64,000 nucleotides of DNA from Terana coerulea (lineage: Eukaryota; Basidiomycota; Agaricomycetes; Polyporales; Phanerochaetaceae). Numbering within the stretch: position 1 is the first letter of the stretch; each line of letters begins with the position of its first letter. A program made the translations under genes and the position numbers. The stretch covers positions 1 to 64,000 of the forward strand of contig JAKOGH010000971.1 in NCBI GenBank assembly GCA_024811115.1, in the 5' to 3' direction. Shown here one piece after another: positions 34,467 through 46,933 of this stretch. The notes under the pieces are model-generated. The model saw only the letters and a list, made by a program, of their open reading frames with translations, searched no databases and had not been told where the DNA came from.

Positions 34467-36136
34467 ATGTCTTCGCCAACTCAGTCGCCCTCGCCGCCTA
34501 CTATTCCTATCCCTCATACTGCGGCACTTCCACCAAATGGCAGACGCCTTGCTTCCGCATCTGACCTCCCTCCCGAAATCATCCGTCACATTCTGGAGAC
34601 CTTGATTGGAGAAATGGCCGGCGACATGCCACCTGCGCGAAGCAGAGTACTTGGAGCTTTCAGTCTTGTCTGCCGGCACTGGGCGGCGTTGTGCCGCGAA
34701 GCGATGGAAAAGTGGATCGAGATCTACTCCGACGACTGTGTTGCTCACTTCCTGAGCGGCATCAATCTTCGACCTGTACGTGGCGTGCGACCGCTCGCAG
34801 AGTTCATCCGGGGCTGGGAGGTCAAGTGCAGCCAAGCGTACGAGCCGTGGTTACACACCTTTTTCTTCAGGCTGCACGCGCAACGGTGCGCGCCGTCGTT
34901 GCATCCAAGTTCCCGCAGCCTCGTCATATCGCACGCGAGCATCGGCCGTGAATCTACCTCAAATGGAGACTTTCCCCGGCTCACGCATCTCGGTCATTAT
35001 CTGCGTTTCTTCCGCGCACAATCCCCGGGCGCGTGTTTTTATTGAACAGCCTCCACCTGCACTATCTGCACTTTCGTCATGCCATGGACCTCGTTCGGCT
35101 TGCCGCTGAAGTACCGACCCTCAGCATGCTCTACTGCATGGGTCTCGTATTTCCCGAGGCTACAATGCCTCTGGGTCTTGGCGCCAGAGCTCGGACTCCC
35201 GCTGAACGCGCACTTACGTATGTGTCCATGGAAAACTGCGGCGAGGCTGAGCTGGAAGCCGACCTCATGCTTTCCGTCTTTTCATATGCCAGGCTGCACC
35301 ACAGACCACAGGGCTTGCCTAGACACCTTCGCGACTGGATGCTTCAACTTGCACAGCTGCTCGCGCCGGAGCATGTCGAGTTTGAAACGCTCACTCTGCA
35401 ATACGTCGGTAAGAATCTATACTTTCAATTTCGTTTTTTGGAGACTGAGAGTTTACACTATCCAGACAGTTGCATCCAATTTTCCTTCCGGCAAAGCGGT
35501 GCTTTGGGCCCCTCCATCGACGCAAAATCATACCTAGGCCTAGTGCACTTCGATGTTGACTCACTGAACACACCGCCGGTGCAAAATCAGCCTCACGTTT
35601 TTCTGCAGCTTGGGCCCAATTACGACCTCCCGACGTTACGGCGTGTAAACTGGGACGCACTGGACATGCTCCTCACTCCCTCTACCCAAAATCATGCTCG
35701 CAGCTTGGATATCAGCATCGACGTCGACGCTGCGTACATCTTCAGGTCGATTCTGAACGCCATCCTCTCCGGCGCGTTCGTGCCCACGGCATATCAAGAG
35801 GGCCGATTGCGTGTCCACCTCACGGCACCTCTAGCCGCTTTCTCGACTCCGCGGGAGTGTACCCCGCTCTTCTCACTGCGCGACGTGCTTGCCGCGCCGC
35901 GCACACACGCCATAGATGGGCGCACCGTATCGCTCACCGAGCCACAGATGTTCGACTACATGCTGTGCACGTCCGATGCTGAGCGGGCGGCGTTTCTTGA
36001 TTGGATACACGCGGACAGCGGGCGGGCGTATCAAGAGCAGGTCGCACTTATCGAAACAATCGGATTCGTGCCGAGCCAGCCACGGAATCGGGGCAGTCGG
36101 GTTATACCCCCAGGCGAGAAGAAAGGGCCGGTGTAG
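34467..36136 (+). CDS. F-box-like paralogue B
   Basis: Begins at ATG 34467 (MSSPTQSPSPP). F-box-like helices: LPPEIIRHILETLIG and FSLVCRHWAALCREAMEK, then IYSDDCVAHFL and YEPWLHTFFFRLH. A frame change between about 34950 and 34990 joins to RSLSAFLPRTIPGRVFLL, LHFRHAMDLVRLAAEVPTL and YVSMENCGEAE. An intron follows QYVG (from 35410, GTAAGA, to the CAG ending at 35465). The C-terminal module reads LRDVLAAPRTHAIDG, PQMFDYMLC and FLDWIHADSGRAYQEQVA. About 545 residues after frame correction. It is the least decayed member of the family with paralogue D. Confidence 0.7.
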
Positions 36137-37389
36137 CAGGCACAGCAGACACCAGCCCCGCCGATGCGCGTTCTATACCTCAGTACACCGGGTCTAATAC
36201 GCAGGTGGTGGCAGAGAATGCACCGGCGGTCACGCCGCGCATCTCGGCTGGTGTATCGATCGACCTGCTGCACTCAGCACGGTCGAGCTCCACAATAAAT
36301 GCGGAGGGGCAAAGGGCGACCAAGGTTTTGAAAGAGCTGGACGTGCGGCGTCCTGGGCAGGAAGTGGCAAAGTACGCGCAAGATCCGAAGAGCAGCGGAA
36401 CAAAGCGCAAAGGGAGACTGTGGGGCGGGTGGAAGAAGCCGGTGCTAGTGCAGGAGACGCAGGGCTCGAATTCGACTGAGGAGACCCGTAGCGCTTGTAG
36501 TAGGGAGCAGGGGCGAATTGGTAAATAAATGAGTCCGAGAGGAGAGCTTAATTTAGGTACGTTTGGAAACGTTGCTTGAGTACCTCCAAGTACTTACTGC
36601 TCTCATCCAGAGCATTTAACTGTCTCTTCAGTTGTAGATAACTTGCAAAAATAGGTTGGCGCTATATGCTCCTATCAGTTCTCTTTGCGAACACGATCCC
36701 CAGGTATCTGAGTTGGGTGCATCGCAAAATGCATTGTGATGCCAAACTGCGCCGAACACCGCAATGACGTGAGGTTGAAGATTCCTTGACCCCCAAGACA
36801 AGAATCAAGTGAACACCTTTCTGATGTATTTCTGGCTATCTCTGGTACGCTGTGCCCGCATTCTTTGGCGGCTTGTTCTTCTACGATGACTTGAGCCCGC
36901 AGCTGCCTGCACAAGTCCGGGACTTCCTTCATGCTACGAGGGCTAGCTGCGTCTGGGTCACGGTACGGTTGGGCGACACATCCGAGGAATCTTCGTCCTG
37001 TAAGTTATGGGCGCACGTTTCCACAGAGGCGTCTGACACCGCCTCAGGGCGCTACAACACGTGCAGCTTCGAATATGTACAGCGTTGGTTGAGGAATAGC
37101 TTGAGTACGAGGCTACTTCTGTCCGATCTCTATCGCTTGTCGCTGAATTGTCGTCAGTGTCTCATTGCACTGTACCGCTCTTTGTCGCTGATTCTCATTC
37201 TTGGCATCTTCGTCCCCAGTCCCAGTTACGTTCTTTTTCTTCTCCCAAGACCTATCTACAACCATCTTTACGGCCATTCTCCCACGACATTCATCACGCC
37301 AGCCGACTCCATTCTGCTGATGGTACTCTCAGCATCCTCTTGAAGCTCTTCCTCACACCCCTCTTCGTTGGTCTGATCCTGCTTTCTTG
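36137..37389. other. Intergenic or decayed N-terminus of paralogue C
   Basis: Expected position of the F-box end of paralogue C, but I could not recognise it in any frame. The open frame 36852-37343 (plus, starting on a non-ATG codon) is hydrophobic at its end and resembles neither F-box helices nor the RTIPGRVF block. Confidence 0.35.
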
Positions 37390-38266
37390 CTGGCTAGGCT
37401 GCATGATGACTCCCCTGAGCTTCGCAACCAGCCTGCCGTCCAACATGTGATCGCACGACTCGAGCAACATCTTGAGCCGTTGCGCGAGTCTGCTAAATGG
37501 CTGAAGGTGCAGTACGAAAGTCATGGTAAGTCATGTATGTCAACGTTATACACTACATGTTGTTAAATATATGCAGCATTGACTAGAGAACGGAAGGAAG
37601 TCTCTGTGGTTCCATTATATAGCATCAACCGAGCCGCGGGACTTCCACAACCAGCTCGAATTCCACTTCGGCGAGATTATCCATCCACCGAGCCACGGTC
37701 TCCTACAAGTTTTCTGCCGCTTCATTGTTGATTGGACAAAGTTTCAAGACTTTGCGAGCGTCCATTGGGCAGCGGTAGATAATATCCTCTGCGCCCATGA
37801 CGAAGTCCGAGTATTTGCACTGGAGATGATTTGCAAGTCAAGTCAGCTGTATGCTCCCAGATGTATTGTGCAAACAGTCTTACAAGGACGGTTTATGCCG
37901 CGCGCCCTCCGTGAGCACAAAATCCACATCCATGTCGCGATTCATGATGGCGGTCACTCCACCCTCCAATCCGTCTATGATACGCAGGAGGCTTCATATG
38001 GTCCGATCGAGCATCTGGTGGACGGAAACATTGTGTCGCTCCATGGGCCACAGATATGCGACTACCGTTTATGCAAGACTCCCGAGCAGAAGGAGGATTT
38101 CCTGCGGTGGATTCTGGCGGACAGAGGAGAGGACTACAGGGCTCAAATCGAGCGTTTGATTGCTCTGGACCCCAGCGACCAGCAGTGGCACGAGAGGCCA
38201 AACCAAAGTCTGCTGGTATACCCGCGGAGGGCCAAGCGTGTGTCGGTCGAGGTGACAGAAGCGTAG
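37390..38266 (+). pseudogene. F-box-like paralogue C, truncated
   Basis: A frame at about 37395-37524 (ARLHDDSPELR, ARLEQHLEPLRES, WLKVQYESH) matches the region before the conserved intron. It is followed by a GTAAGT donor at 37525 and a CAG acceptor near 37577. The next ~120 bases have stops in the expected frame. From about 37700 the frame is clean: VHWAAVDNILCAHDEV, FMPRALREHKIHIHV, HLVDGNIVSLHGPQICDYRLC and FLRWILADRGEDYRAQIERL, to the stop at 38264-38266. The N-terminal F-box is not recognisable. A shortened or degenerate copy. Confidence 0.6.
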
Positions 38267-39140
38267 AGAGCCGATACGTGCGTGCGCACTCGGCAGCAGG
38301 AGACACTGCCAACGTAGAAATGTGCCTGGGGGCGAGCCGATCGCTCGTCCGTAGCCGGGGATGTCTTGGGATCGGCGGTGGAGTTGTGATATGAAAGGCC
38401 TACAATGAAACCAACACAGACGAGGCCGACGAGGACTGTAGAAAGCGAATGTTGAAGGAGGTGTTATGGATGTGGAGGACAGCGGAACGGAGCGGTGCAT
38501 TCTCGCTCAGTGTACGTATACTGTACTTTTCAATCTTCTTATGTGTGAGATCGCCGACGCCCGACCACTTCTGGTCCTAACGAAGTATGTGAGCGTATTT
38601 GTACATACAGTCACGCACCATGAAATGTTTCAACGAATGTAACGGCGCATGCATGCCAAGCAGTTCTCGATTCTCGACTGAGGACGCTTGGGCAGTTCAC
38701 GGCTCGCCGTCAGCCTCCTCGCTAGCTTCCTCACTCCTCCCGCCGCCTGGCCACAGCTTGAGTTCGAAGCCGGGGCTCGTGTACGTGGTGGAGAAGTGAA
38801 AACGCCAGGAGAACTCAGAGCGAGAAATGAGAAAGAAATGAGAGTGAAGGCGAGCGCGAACACGATCCACGTGAGTAACACGTGGTGACGCGTCTATCCC
38901 ACGGCTACGCCCAGGACCTCAGGCTGTCCTCCTCCATTACTTTAACTTACCCTCAACGCAACACGTTCTCCTTGTGCCCCAAGCGCATGTACTACGGCCC
39001 AGCTCATTGCGGCTATGATTTTGTCGCCTGGGAATGGTGATTAAACCCCCAGGTACGGGGCCAGCAGTATTTCCAGGATTCATTCTAATCGTACCTGGTA
39101 GGTTTTTGATGACACTAGTCCCGTTTTCTTTGACCGCACT
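38267..39140. other. Intergenic upstream of paralogue D
   Basis: Nothing convincing; several short frames overlap on opposite strands. It should contain the promoter of paralogue D. Confidence 0.4.
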
Positions 39141-40757
39141 ATGCAACTCATGCTTTCTCGACGTCTCGGTCAAGATATCGCCGACCGCATTGCCACAGCT
39201 GCCGATCTCCCTCCAGAAATCGTCAAGCACGTTTTAGAGTCTTTCATCGCGGGGCTGGACTACAGCGAGAGGGAGGCCGTGCTGGGGATGTGCAGTCTGG
39301 TGTGCCGCTATTGGGCGAAGGTCTGTCGGCAGCGTATGGAGCGGAACATCAGCATTTACTCTGACGACTGCGTCGAAAGACTCCTGCAGATTATCAACGG
39401 TCGCCCCGTGGATGGCGTTCGCTCGTTCGTCGAGTGTATCAGGGACTGGAGCATCCACTGCAGCGAGGCATGCGAGCCCTGGCTGCACCGCTTCTGCTTC
39501 AACCTGTCAAAGCACCCTTTGCTCGTCGAAGACCTGCGCTGGCTTGGTATCGAATCAGGTCGGCAAGCTGACGGGGGCGACGATGATGACGCTTCTGCTG
39601 GCCCAACCACACCGGTATACGCCCCTTGCTCGCTCTCTGTCTCCGTCCCGCGAACTATCCCGGGGCGCGTCTTCATTCTGAAAACCCTCCATCTCAACAG
39701 TCTGCGCTTCCGGCACGCCAAAGACTTCGTGCGTCTCGTTGTGGAAGCCCCGTCCCTCATCTATGTGACCTGCGAGGACCTCACCTTTCCCGAGCCCGTC
39801 GAAGCTGTGCTCCTGCATGCCACGTTGCCGGTGCACGCCGACCGGAGCCTCGAGTTCATGAAGATGGACGCATGCGGCGGTGCGGAGATCGAGGCGAGCG
39901 TAATGCTGGCTACGTACGTGCACGCGCGGTTGCGTCGAACATTCCCAGCCATGTTCCCTGGTCTACTTTGTGCAACCGCCCTTCGCCTTGTACAATGCCT
40001 GCAGCTGGCTGTCGTAGGGCGCATTGCCTTAGACCTGACCTATAACCCCGGTATGTCTCTATAAACATGGTGCTTCCCTATCGTCACCTGAGATGGCTTT
40101 TGCTTTTTGGCGATACAGTTCTCAGACGACTGACGTTCGACCATTATGTCGACTCGGACTCGCCGAACACACTAGAGTTGAATATCCCGAGCCTCGTTAC
40201 ACCCGCCGCTGCCCATGGCCCCCAGATTGTCTCTCGGTACGGGTCCTACTTCACTCTCCAACATTTTCGCAGCGTCGACTGGAAGTTAGTCGACGAGCTT
40301 CTTGCCACGCACAATCCCTGGACCATGGCGTTGAATATTGATCTTCAGTCCGCCTACGTCTTTCGGGCGGTTATCCGGAACGTTCAACAAAGACATTTTC
40401 TTGCCTCGGGCGGTCGCAGAAGACAGGCTTCAGCTCTATCTCACGCGCTGTCTGGATGCGTCCGCTGGCGAATACACAGTACTGCTTGGGGCACACGACG
40501 TTCTTCATGCGCCGACGGAGTACGAGGTAGACGATCAAACCGTGACTCTTACGCGCCCTCAGATATTCGACCTCATGCTGTGCGAGTCTCTTGAAGAGCA
40601 AGTGGGCTTCTTGCGCTGGATTCTCGCGTCCCGCGGGAGGGATTATGAGGAGCAAGTAGCGCGCATGGAAGCGGATTCATACACGTATGCGCCGACCGAA
40701 GGCAGCCGGGTCGTCGTTCCGGCGATGAAGAAAGACCGGGAGTGCACTGAAGAGTAG
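39141..40757 (+). CDS. F-box-like paralogue D
   Basis: ATG 39141. F-box-like helices LPPEIVKHVLESFIAG and MCSLVCRYWAKVCRQRME, then IYSDDCVERLLQIINGRP and CEPWLHRFCFNL. An Asp-rich insert (GGDDDDAS) precedes CSLSVSVPRTIPGRVF, LRFRHAKDFVRLVVEAPSL and EFMKMDACGGAEIEAS. An intron runs from a GTATGT donor at 40052 to a CAG acceptor ending at 40120. After one frame change near 40385 the C-terminal module is intact: GAHDVLHAPTEYEVDD, RPQIFDLMLCES and FLRWILASRGRDYEEQVARMEAD. The conserved layout across six members suggests a defined fold after the F-box. Substrate unknown. Confidence 0.7.
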
Positions 40758-41184
40758 GCTTGGAAAGGTAGTACGGCTTTATTTGTGTAGCTGGTCATGC
40801 TGGCTGAACCAAGTCTTCTGTAATTCAAGCAGCGTCGGCTTGGTACATTCTGACAGACGCCGAATTAATCTCATTCGCCACCTATCATCTACAAAACTTG
40901 CAATACATTTCTGACAAGGAGTTCGACTTGGAATTGATAGTATCTTGAAGACCCGCGGAACATGGTATTTGACCATGCGCATGGTTTGTGGGCCGTCATC
41001 TGTTTATTGCTGGGCTATGCAGGCAGTGCTCGGGCACTACAAATAATCCGGCTGCGGTGCAGAGCCTTGAACACGAGGGGACTCCCGCATTCTTCAACTC
41101 GATAAATTGCGGTGGCGGTCTGGGCTCTTCGACTTACCTCTTCCTCTTATCCTCGCTCGTTGGCCAGTTTCTACAACAGTCCTG
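40758..41184. other. Intergenic between paralogues D and E
   Basis: No gene seen. Directly repeated paralogues in the same orientation flank this 0.4-kb spacer. Confidence 0.4.
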
Positions 41185-42984
41185 ATGCGTTCCGTCGCCG
41201 TGCGCCACTCGGAAAGAAGCACCGTCGCACAGAATATTGCGAGCCCTCGCACAGCGGCACATTTCCCATCCGAGCTGGTCGGCCTTGTTCTGCAGCACCT
41301 GATCGATGCCCCAGAGTTCGAGCGGCAAGTGGCTGCAAGCTCTGGGTGCATGCAGCCTCGTGTGTCGGTACTGGGCGAGGGTGTGCCGCGCGCACATGGA
41401 GAAGGTCGTGGTCGTGCGCTCCGAACGTTGCGTCGAACGGTTTGTATGGGCGATCGAGCAGGAGCCGGTGCGTGGCGTCCAGCCTCTCGCGGACAGCATC
41501 ACGTCCTGGGAGGTGGGAGTGCAGCGAGGCGTGTGAGCGCTGGTTGCATCGCTTCTTCTTTGCGCTACCGCGGCGACACTTCAATGGCATCCACCTCGTG
41601 CGCTTGCAGACAACGGAGCGGACCGACCACGCCAGCGAGGTGTCGAAGGCATGTCGGTATGGGCCGCGCTCGCTGTCAGCCTTCCTCCCGCGCACCATTC
41701 CCGGGCGCGTCTTCAGCGCGGACACACTCGCGCTCAACAGGCTCCAATTCCGGGACGCCGTCGACTTCATTCGCCTCATTGCGGAGATTCCTACTCTGCG
41801 CGATGTAATCTGCCACGATTTGGTCTTCTCGGAGGCGACAGTGTTTTCGCTTCCACGCGTTGGATTTCGGGTGAGAGGCGCGCGCAGGTTGGAGTACATG
41901 AGGATGGAGAGATGTGGGGGCAGGGAGATCGAGGTACACCTGATGCTTTCGGCGTTCGACATGCTGCACCGGACGCAATTTCTTCAAGACTTCTCGGCGG
42001 TACTCTTTGGGCCCAGTCGTGAACTGATCCCACGTCTGGTGCTGGCTCTACAACCAAAGCCTGAGTTTTGGGTCGGTGGGCTGGAGTTACGATATCATGG
42101 TGCGTCTTCAAGTGTGTAACGTATTTCGCTTGCTAAGGCATATTGTTTATCATTCAGGCAGCTTCATTACGTATTATTACCGATGCATAATTGGCGGCCT
42201 ACACAACCGCGATCTGGGTTCGGTCCAGTTCAACCTGGAGTCACTGGCCAATCCGACGGCGAACGCCGCTGGCCAGATTGTCTTCGAGTGCGGTCCCGGA
42301 AACATCGTTAATTTCCAGTGCTTCCGCGACATGAACTGGAAGGAAGTTGACTTGATTCTCTGTGCACACGACAGAATTCGGAGCTTCCACATGAACGTCG
42401 ATATTGGCCAATGCATCATCATCCGTTCTGCGATACGGGACCTTCTGAACGGGTCGCTGTTGCCTGGCGCAATGGACAAGGCCAAGCTCTACGTTCAGTG
42501 CATGCGTATCAACTGGAAGGACCGCCATTCCGGGAAGATGGACTTTCCGGTGACGCTATTCGAGATGCAAGACGTGCTTGCGGCGGCCACGGAATACGAA
42601 ATCGATGGGACTACGGTCGCGCTGACGCACACACAAATCTTCGACCTCTGGTTGTACGAGACCGCCGCGGAGCAGGACGACTTCCTGCGCTGGATCCAGA
42701 CAGACGGCGGAAGGGAGTACGAGGAGCAAGTAGTGCGTATGGAGGCTGACGGGCATCATGGAAAATGTGCCGCAGAGGGTAAATTGGTAGTTCCTCCGTC
42801 TGTGGCGAGGGAAGGAGTGGCGATCGTGGGTGGTGAGGGCAAGCGAAGAGGAGCAGACAGATGGCTGAAGAGCTCAACCGAGGCGGCCGCGGTGAACGCC
42901 GGGGAGCCATTCTGGGCGCAGAAGCGGCTGCGTAGAATGGGCAGTGACTGGCGGACGTGGAAGGTTGGGACGATGTTGTCATAA
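41185..42984 (+). CDS. F-box-like paralogue E
   Basis: ATG 41185 (MRSVAVRHSER). FPSELVGLVLQHLID and ACSLVCRYWARVCRAHMEK form the F-box-like start; frame changes near 41336 and 41512 are needed to link this to CSEACERWLHRFFFALP. Then come RSLSAFLPRTIPGRVF, LQFRDAVDFIRLIAEIPTL, YMRMERCGGREIEV and, after the shared intron (GTGCGT at about 42101 to the CAG near 42160), a clean frame with MQDVLAAATEYEIDG, TQIFDLWLYET and FLRWIQTDGGREYEEQVVRMEAD. The C-terminus is about 65 residues longer than in paralogue D and basic. Either a real gene with two sequence errors or an early pseudogene. Confidence 0.65.
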
Positions 42985-43172
42985 TGTGACTGTCCCCTCG
43001 TATTTCCCCTTGCATCCATTAGTTTTTGTATGCAGCATCTCTTCAGCTTTATCTGAAATTGATCTTAATTTACTCCTCCCATAACCTCCCTCCCGCCGCG
43101 ACTTATCAAATCCGAACCATGTCATGTCGTTTGTGTCTACAGTGAACATTGCCCTGACTTCTGGCTCTAAAT

Positions 43173-44876
43173 CTACGATCGCTCCTTCCGCTCAATAGTA
43201 GGTACCACTACTCGAGTCCTTTCGCCATTCCACTCCCGGGCGTATGCATCTGCTTCTATGCGAGCAACCTGTGCCTTATACTCTTCACCGCCGTCCGCCA
43301 CTAGCCACCGCAGAAAACTGTCCTTCTCTTCTTGTGACTCGCACAGCCAATGGTCGAGAATCTGGGATCTGGTGAGAGTAGTAGTGTTGCTTCCGTCCAC
43401 GCTGTATTGTGTCGGTGCACGCAGGATGTCTTGCGTCTGTAAGAGTATCGAGGAGGCCTCTGGATTCGAGCTCCATGCCATGATTTGAACTCGTAGCTTG
43501 CCGTCGCGAATCGCGTTAGGCATGAAAGCTTCCCGCGAAACCTCCTCGATGATGGATCTGACAATATCGGCTCGTTCTACAAGAATGCGAATGTCGAATC
43601 TTCGAACGCTGTCATGGGTAGAAAGGAATGTGTCTATCCCGGCCCAATGAATGCTTCGAAAATGGCGGATGGTGCAACAGAGGTCGGGATGGTAGATAAA
43701 ATCAGCCCGGTCCCTGGCGGTGGAATTGACGAGTACGTCGAGGTTGATCTCCAAACGGTCTGTTAAGGAAATCTGCCTGGGCCTCGTATGAACACATGCC
43801 TCGAGATGCCCTATATCCAACCACAAATCGGATTAATGTTGCAGCTCGTTGTCTGATATCATAACGCTTACTGCCATCGGCCTTCTCCGAGTATATCATG
43901 CTTCGCATCTCTGGCTCGCAGTATTCCGGCTCGAGGTAGAAGAGTATTTGTGGAATTAGACTGGGAAGAGGCCCCTCAACAACCCCGGGGACGTTCTGCA
44001 CAGCTTGGTCATCGCAAAAGTGGCGAACATCGTGCTCCAGTCCATCTCTGCCGTATCGCAGTTGACCAGCGTTACATTCATCAGACCGTGTGTGCGCCGT
44101 TCCCTGAATCTGGGGATCTGCATGGGCATGGCGGACGCTCCAGCAAACGTGAGGTCGTGACCAGTCACCCTCGCGAGGCTCGGTATCTCTGCGACGAGCT
44201 GAACACATTCCGTGGAATGGCGGAAACGCAGCCCAGTAAGCTGCAGGTCCAGCAGACGGAACACGCGCGGGGGTATAGTGCGCGGAACGTATGCGGACAG
44301 CGACCGAGGTGCGTGTACGACTCGGAGTTTCCGGGTTGAAAATCCGACTCGGCTCTTAGGATGAGCCAACGTTAGTTCGTGAGTACCGTCCGGTATCGAG
44401 GGTGTTTTCCAAGGGAGCTTGAAGAAGAAGCGATGGAGCCAAGGCTCGAGTGCTTCGCTGCACGAGATCTTCCACCCCTTGACGCATCCCACGAGCGGTT
44501 CCATGCCCTTGACGGCAGGGCAGCGATCGACAGCCCAGTCGAACGCTTCGACACATTTGCTGGAGTGAATGTCTACGGTCTTCGCCCAGAACTCGCTCTT
44601 GCGACATCGTGTTGCCCAGTACCGGCAAACTAGGCTGCAAACGCCCAGCGAGCGCATAGTCTCCTCGTACTCCGAGTCGGCAATCATCTCCTGAAGGATT
44701 ATGTCGATGACTTCAGGAGGAAGGTCGGCTGCGGTTGCACCGCCGTTAGCAACGTGCGCAGCAGCAGTGCTGGCTACATCGGAAGAAACACTTGAGCGAG
44801 TCGAAGATGTCGTGCCTGGAAGAGGAGAGTAATGGAGTCGTTCGCGACGGCCTTCACTGAGACAACCCGCGAACAT
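43173..44876 (-). CDS. F-box-like paralogue F
   Basis: Minus strand; ATG at 44874-44876 (MFAGCLSEG), since the longer frame begins on TTG. F-box-like helices LPPEVIDIILQEMIAD and VCSLVCRYWATRCRK, then LEPWLHRFFFKLP, PRSLSAYVPRTIPPRVF and LRFRHSTECVQLVAEIPSL. One frame change in the GGGG run near 43983-43987 connects to LIPQILFYLEPEY. A GTAAGC donor (about 43872) and TAG acceptor (about 43811) mark the family intron. The C-terminal part is clean: TQDILRAPTQYSVDG, RSQILDHWLCES and FLRWLVADGGEEYKAQVARIEAD. Opposite orientation to B-E, as for paralogue A, so the array was inverted locally. Confidence 0.7.
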
Positions 44877-45292
44877 GCTTGCCCGTGGAATGACGGTTGG
44901 TGACAAGAAGCAATCCTGTAGCGTTGGGTTAGTACAAAGCTATCTGGACAGGGAGGACCACTGCGAAAGTGCCAATTTGTCGCGTGTTGGCCTTGAGGCT
45001 GTGCGAGTAGCTCAGGCTGTGCACCGTGGCCCCAAGTCCTAGGCGGCTAAGCATTTGAGTGTTCTATGTAAATTTACGCTCTGCGCTGGCCTACGAGAAC
45101 ATACAGCATATAGCATTAAACCAGCTCAAAGGTACGAACACACATTATGGAATAGACAGTTCTTGAATAGATGCTCGAAGGAACTGAGGTGGTGGGCTGG
45201 ATAACTTTTCAGTTATGTGATGCATGGAGTGAGGTCTAAAATACGTACAGTGGAGCATAGCATGCGAGGCCCACAAATGGGGATAGGGAACC
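44877..45292. other. Intergenic
   Basis: Upstream region of paralogue F and 3' flank of the next minus-strand F-box/LRR gene. No gene seen. Confidence 0.4.
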
Positions 45293-46933
45293 TCAGGTCC
45301 GGATCCCTTTGGAGTCGTCAAGCCAGAGCTCCCAGTCTGCAAGATCCATCATCGTCTTCTTCATGTTCGCCATGTCTTCCACAATTGCCCACCAGAGATC
45401 CCCGTCCACCCCCATGGTGAAGGTAACAATGATTGCGCAAGGAAGCACCGCATGTAGAAACTTCGTGGTGTCCACGGGAGTCGCGATGTACGCCGTCTCC
45501 ATGTCAAGTGAGAGCAGATTCCTGAAGGACGGAAGGGGTTGGGAGTACAGTGTGGTTCGCTCGTCGTCCGCTAGACCAATGAGCCGTACGCCTATCTCCT
45601 CTAACCGGACACATGTTTGAGCGATGTAGAGCAGCTCCGTACAGGTGATTGCTGAAGACCTCGGATTACCCTGACCGAGGAAGAGTCCACGTAGGTTTGC
45701 CCACGAAGTAATGGCACTACGGACGGCTTGACCATCGAGCCTTATTGGCGGGTACTGAACGCATAGTGATTCCATGCCAGAGACTCGATACAGAGAGGAC
45801 AGAGTAGCCATGTCGAATATCGGTTGGTTGTGCCTAAGGTCTGTAGTGTGGACAGTGAAATCACAAACTGTCAGCGTGGCATGGAAGCGAGACATGGAAC
45901 CTGAAAGTGAGGTGATCATGGCGGCAGGGGCCCTTCCGCACCGCAGCCGCACCTTGAGTTCCGTGAGCTGTTTGGAGGTGATCATATCTAACATCGAGGT
46001 CATGGCGCTCCCATCTTTTGCTAGTTAGATCGAGACTTCGGAGGGAGGGAAAGGGTTCAGAAGTGTCGTCCAGGGCATGATGACCTTCGTTTGGGAGCAG
46101 TGTCACAGTGAGGTTGACAAGGGAGGGAAGACACGCGAGATAATACAGCACATCTTCGAATATTGGAGAATATTGCGGTATCAGAACTGTTGTCAGGCCT
46201 TGCATGCTGAAGACAGGTTGCCATACACATCCGCGCGGGGAGTCAAAATCCCACTGCAGCAGCTCCTGAAGTAACGGTACCGACTTCACGAGATGTCGTA
46301 CAAGGTCCACAACGTCTTCATCGTTGGGACATAGTCCAACTATACGCAGCGAGGGTTGTAGGAAGAGTTGGAGGTAGTCCGTAGGGAGGCTGTGGTCGGT
46401 GATAAAGCTATGCAAGAGTGGGAATGGGCGTTCACCAGCACGGATAAAATGTTCGTGTATTGCTGCATAGAATTGGCTGTCAATAGATAGGCTGGAGACG
46501 TCGTAGGTGGAAGAAGGTATCCGAAGGTATCGTAACCGCGTAGCGTGATGCTTGAAACGGTTCCACTCTTCCGGTTGCAGCGGTCGCTTCAGCGTCTATC
46601 GCACACCAAAAGACACATTACTGCGGGTTGTTCTCGAAAAGGATGAGCACAGCAGGCTCACCAGGGTAGTTTGTTGTCCGTAGTCAAGCGCATTTCCAGG
46701 CAAACACAGAAACAACGGTCTGAGACCTCCAATTCCGACCAGAGTCTGTTCATTGAAGGTTCGTACAGGATCCGACATGTAAGGCCAAGGCTTACAAGAC
46801 ACCTTCCCTTGTGCGATGGTGGGTACGGCACGCAACCGTTTGGTCTACGAAGTGGAGGGTCATAAGCGAAACCGAGTGGTACGTGCTCGACAACGCGTTG
46901 GATGATTTCGTCGATGTAGAGGCGCTGGTGCAT
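45293..46933 (-). CDS. F-box/LRR protein G
   Basis: Minus strand; ATG at 46931-46933 (MHQRLYIDEIIQRVVEHV). LVSLGLTCRILYEPSMNRLWSEL is the typical agaricomycete F-box/LRR start (parts LGLTCRIL and NRLWSEL). A frame change or short intron near 46650-46720 leads to LRPLFLCLPG. Downstream are LRR-like strands: LQELLQWDFDSP, LACLPSLVNLTVTLLP and FPSLRSLDLT. Another frame change near 46010 joins to LTELKVRLRCG, WANLRGLFLGQGNP and LEEIGVRLIGL, ending ELWLDDSKGIRT. It is a different F-box family from A-F and pairs divergently with gene H. Confidence 0.65.

Noticed and set aside
24577..42984. F-box-like array as an NLR or toxin-type incompatibility cluster
   Set aside because: No NACHT, HET, patatin or WD/ankyrin partner domains were seen in the array; evidence supports only an F-box-type family.
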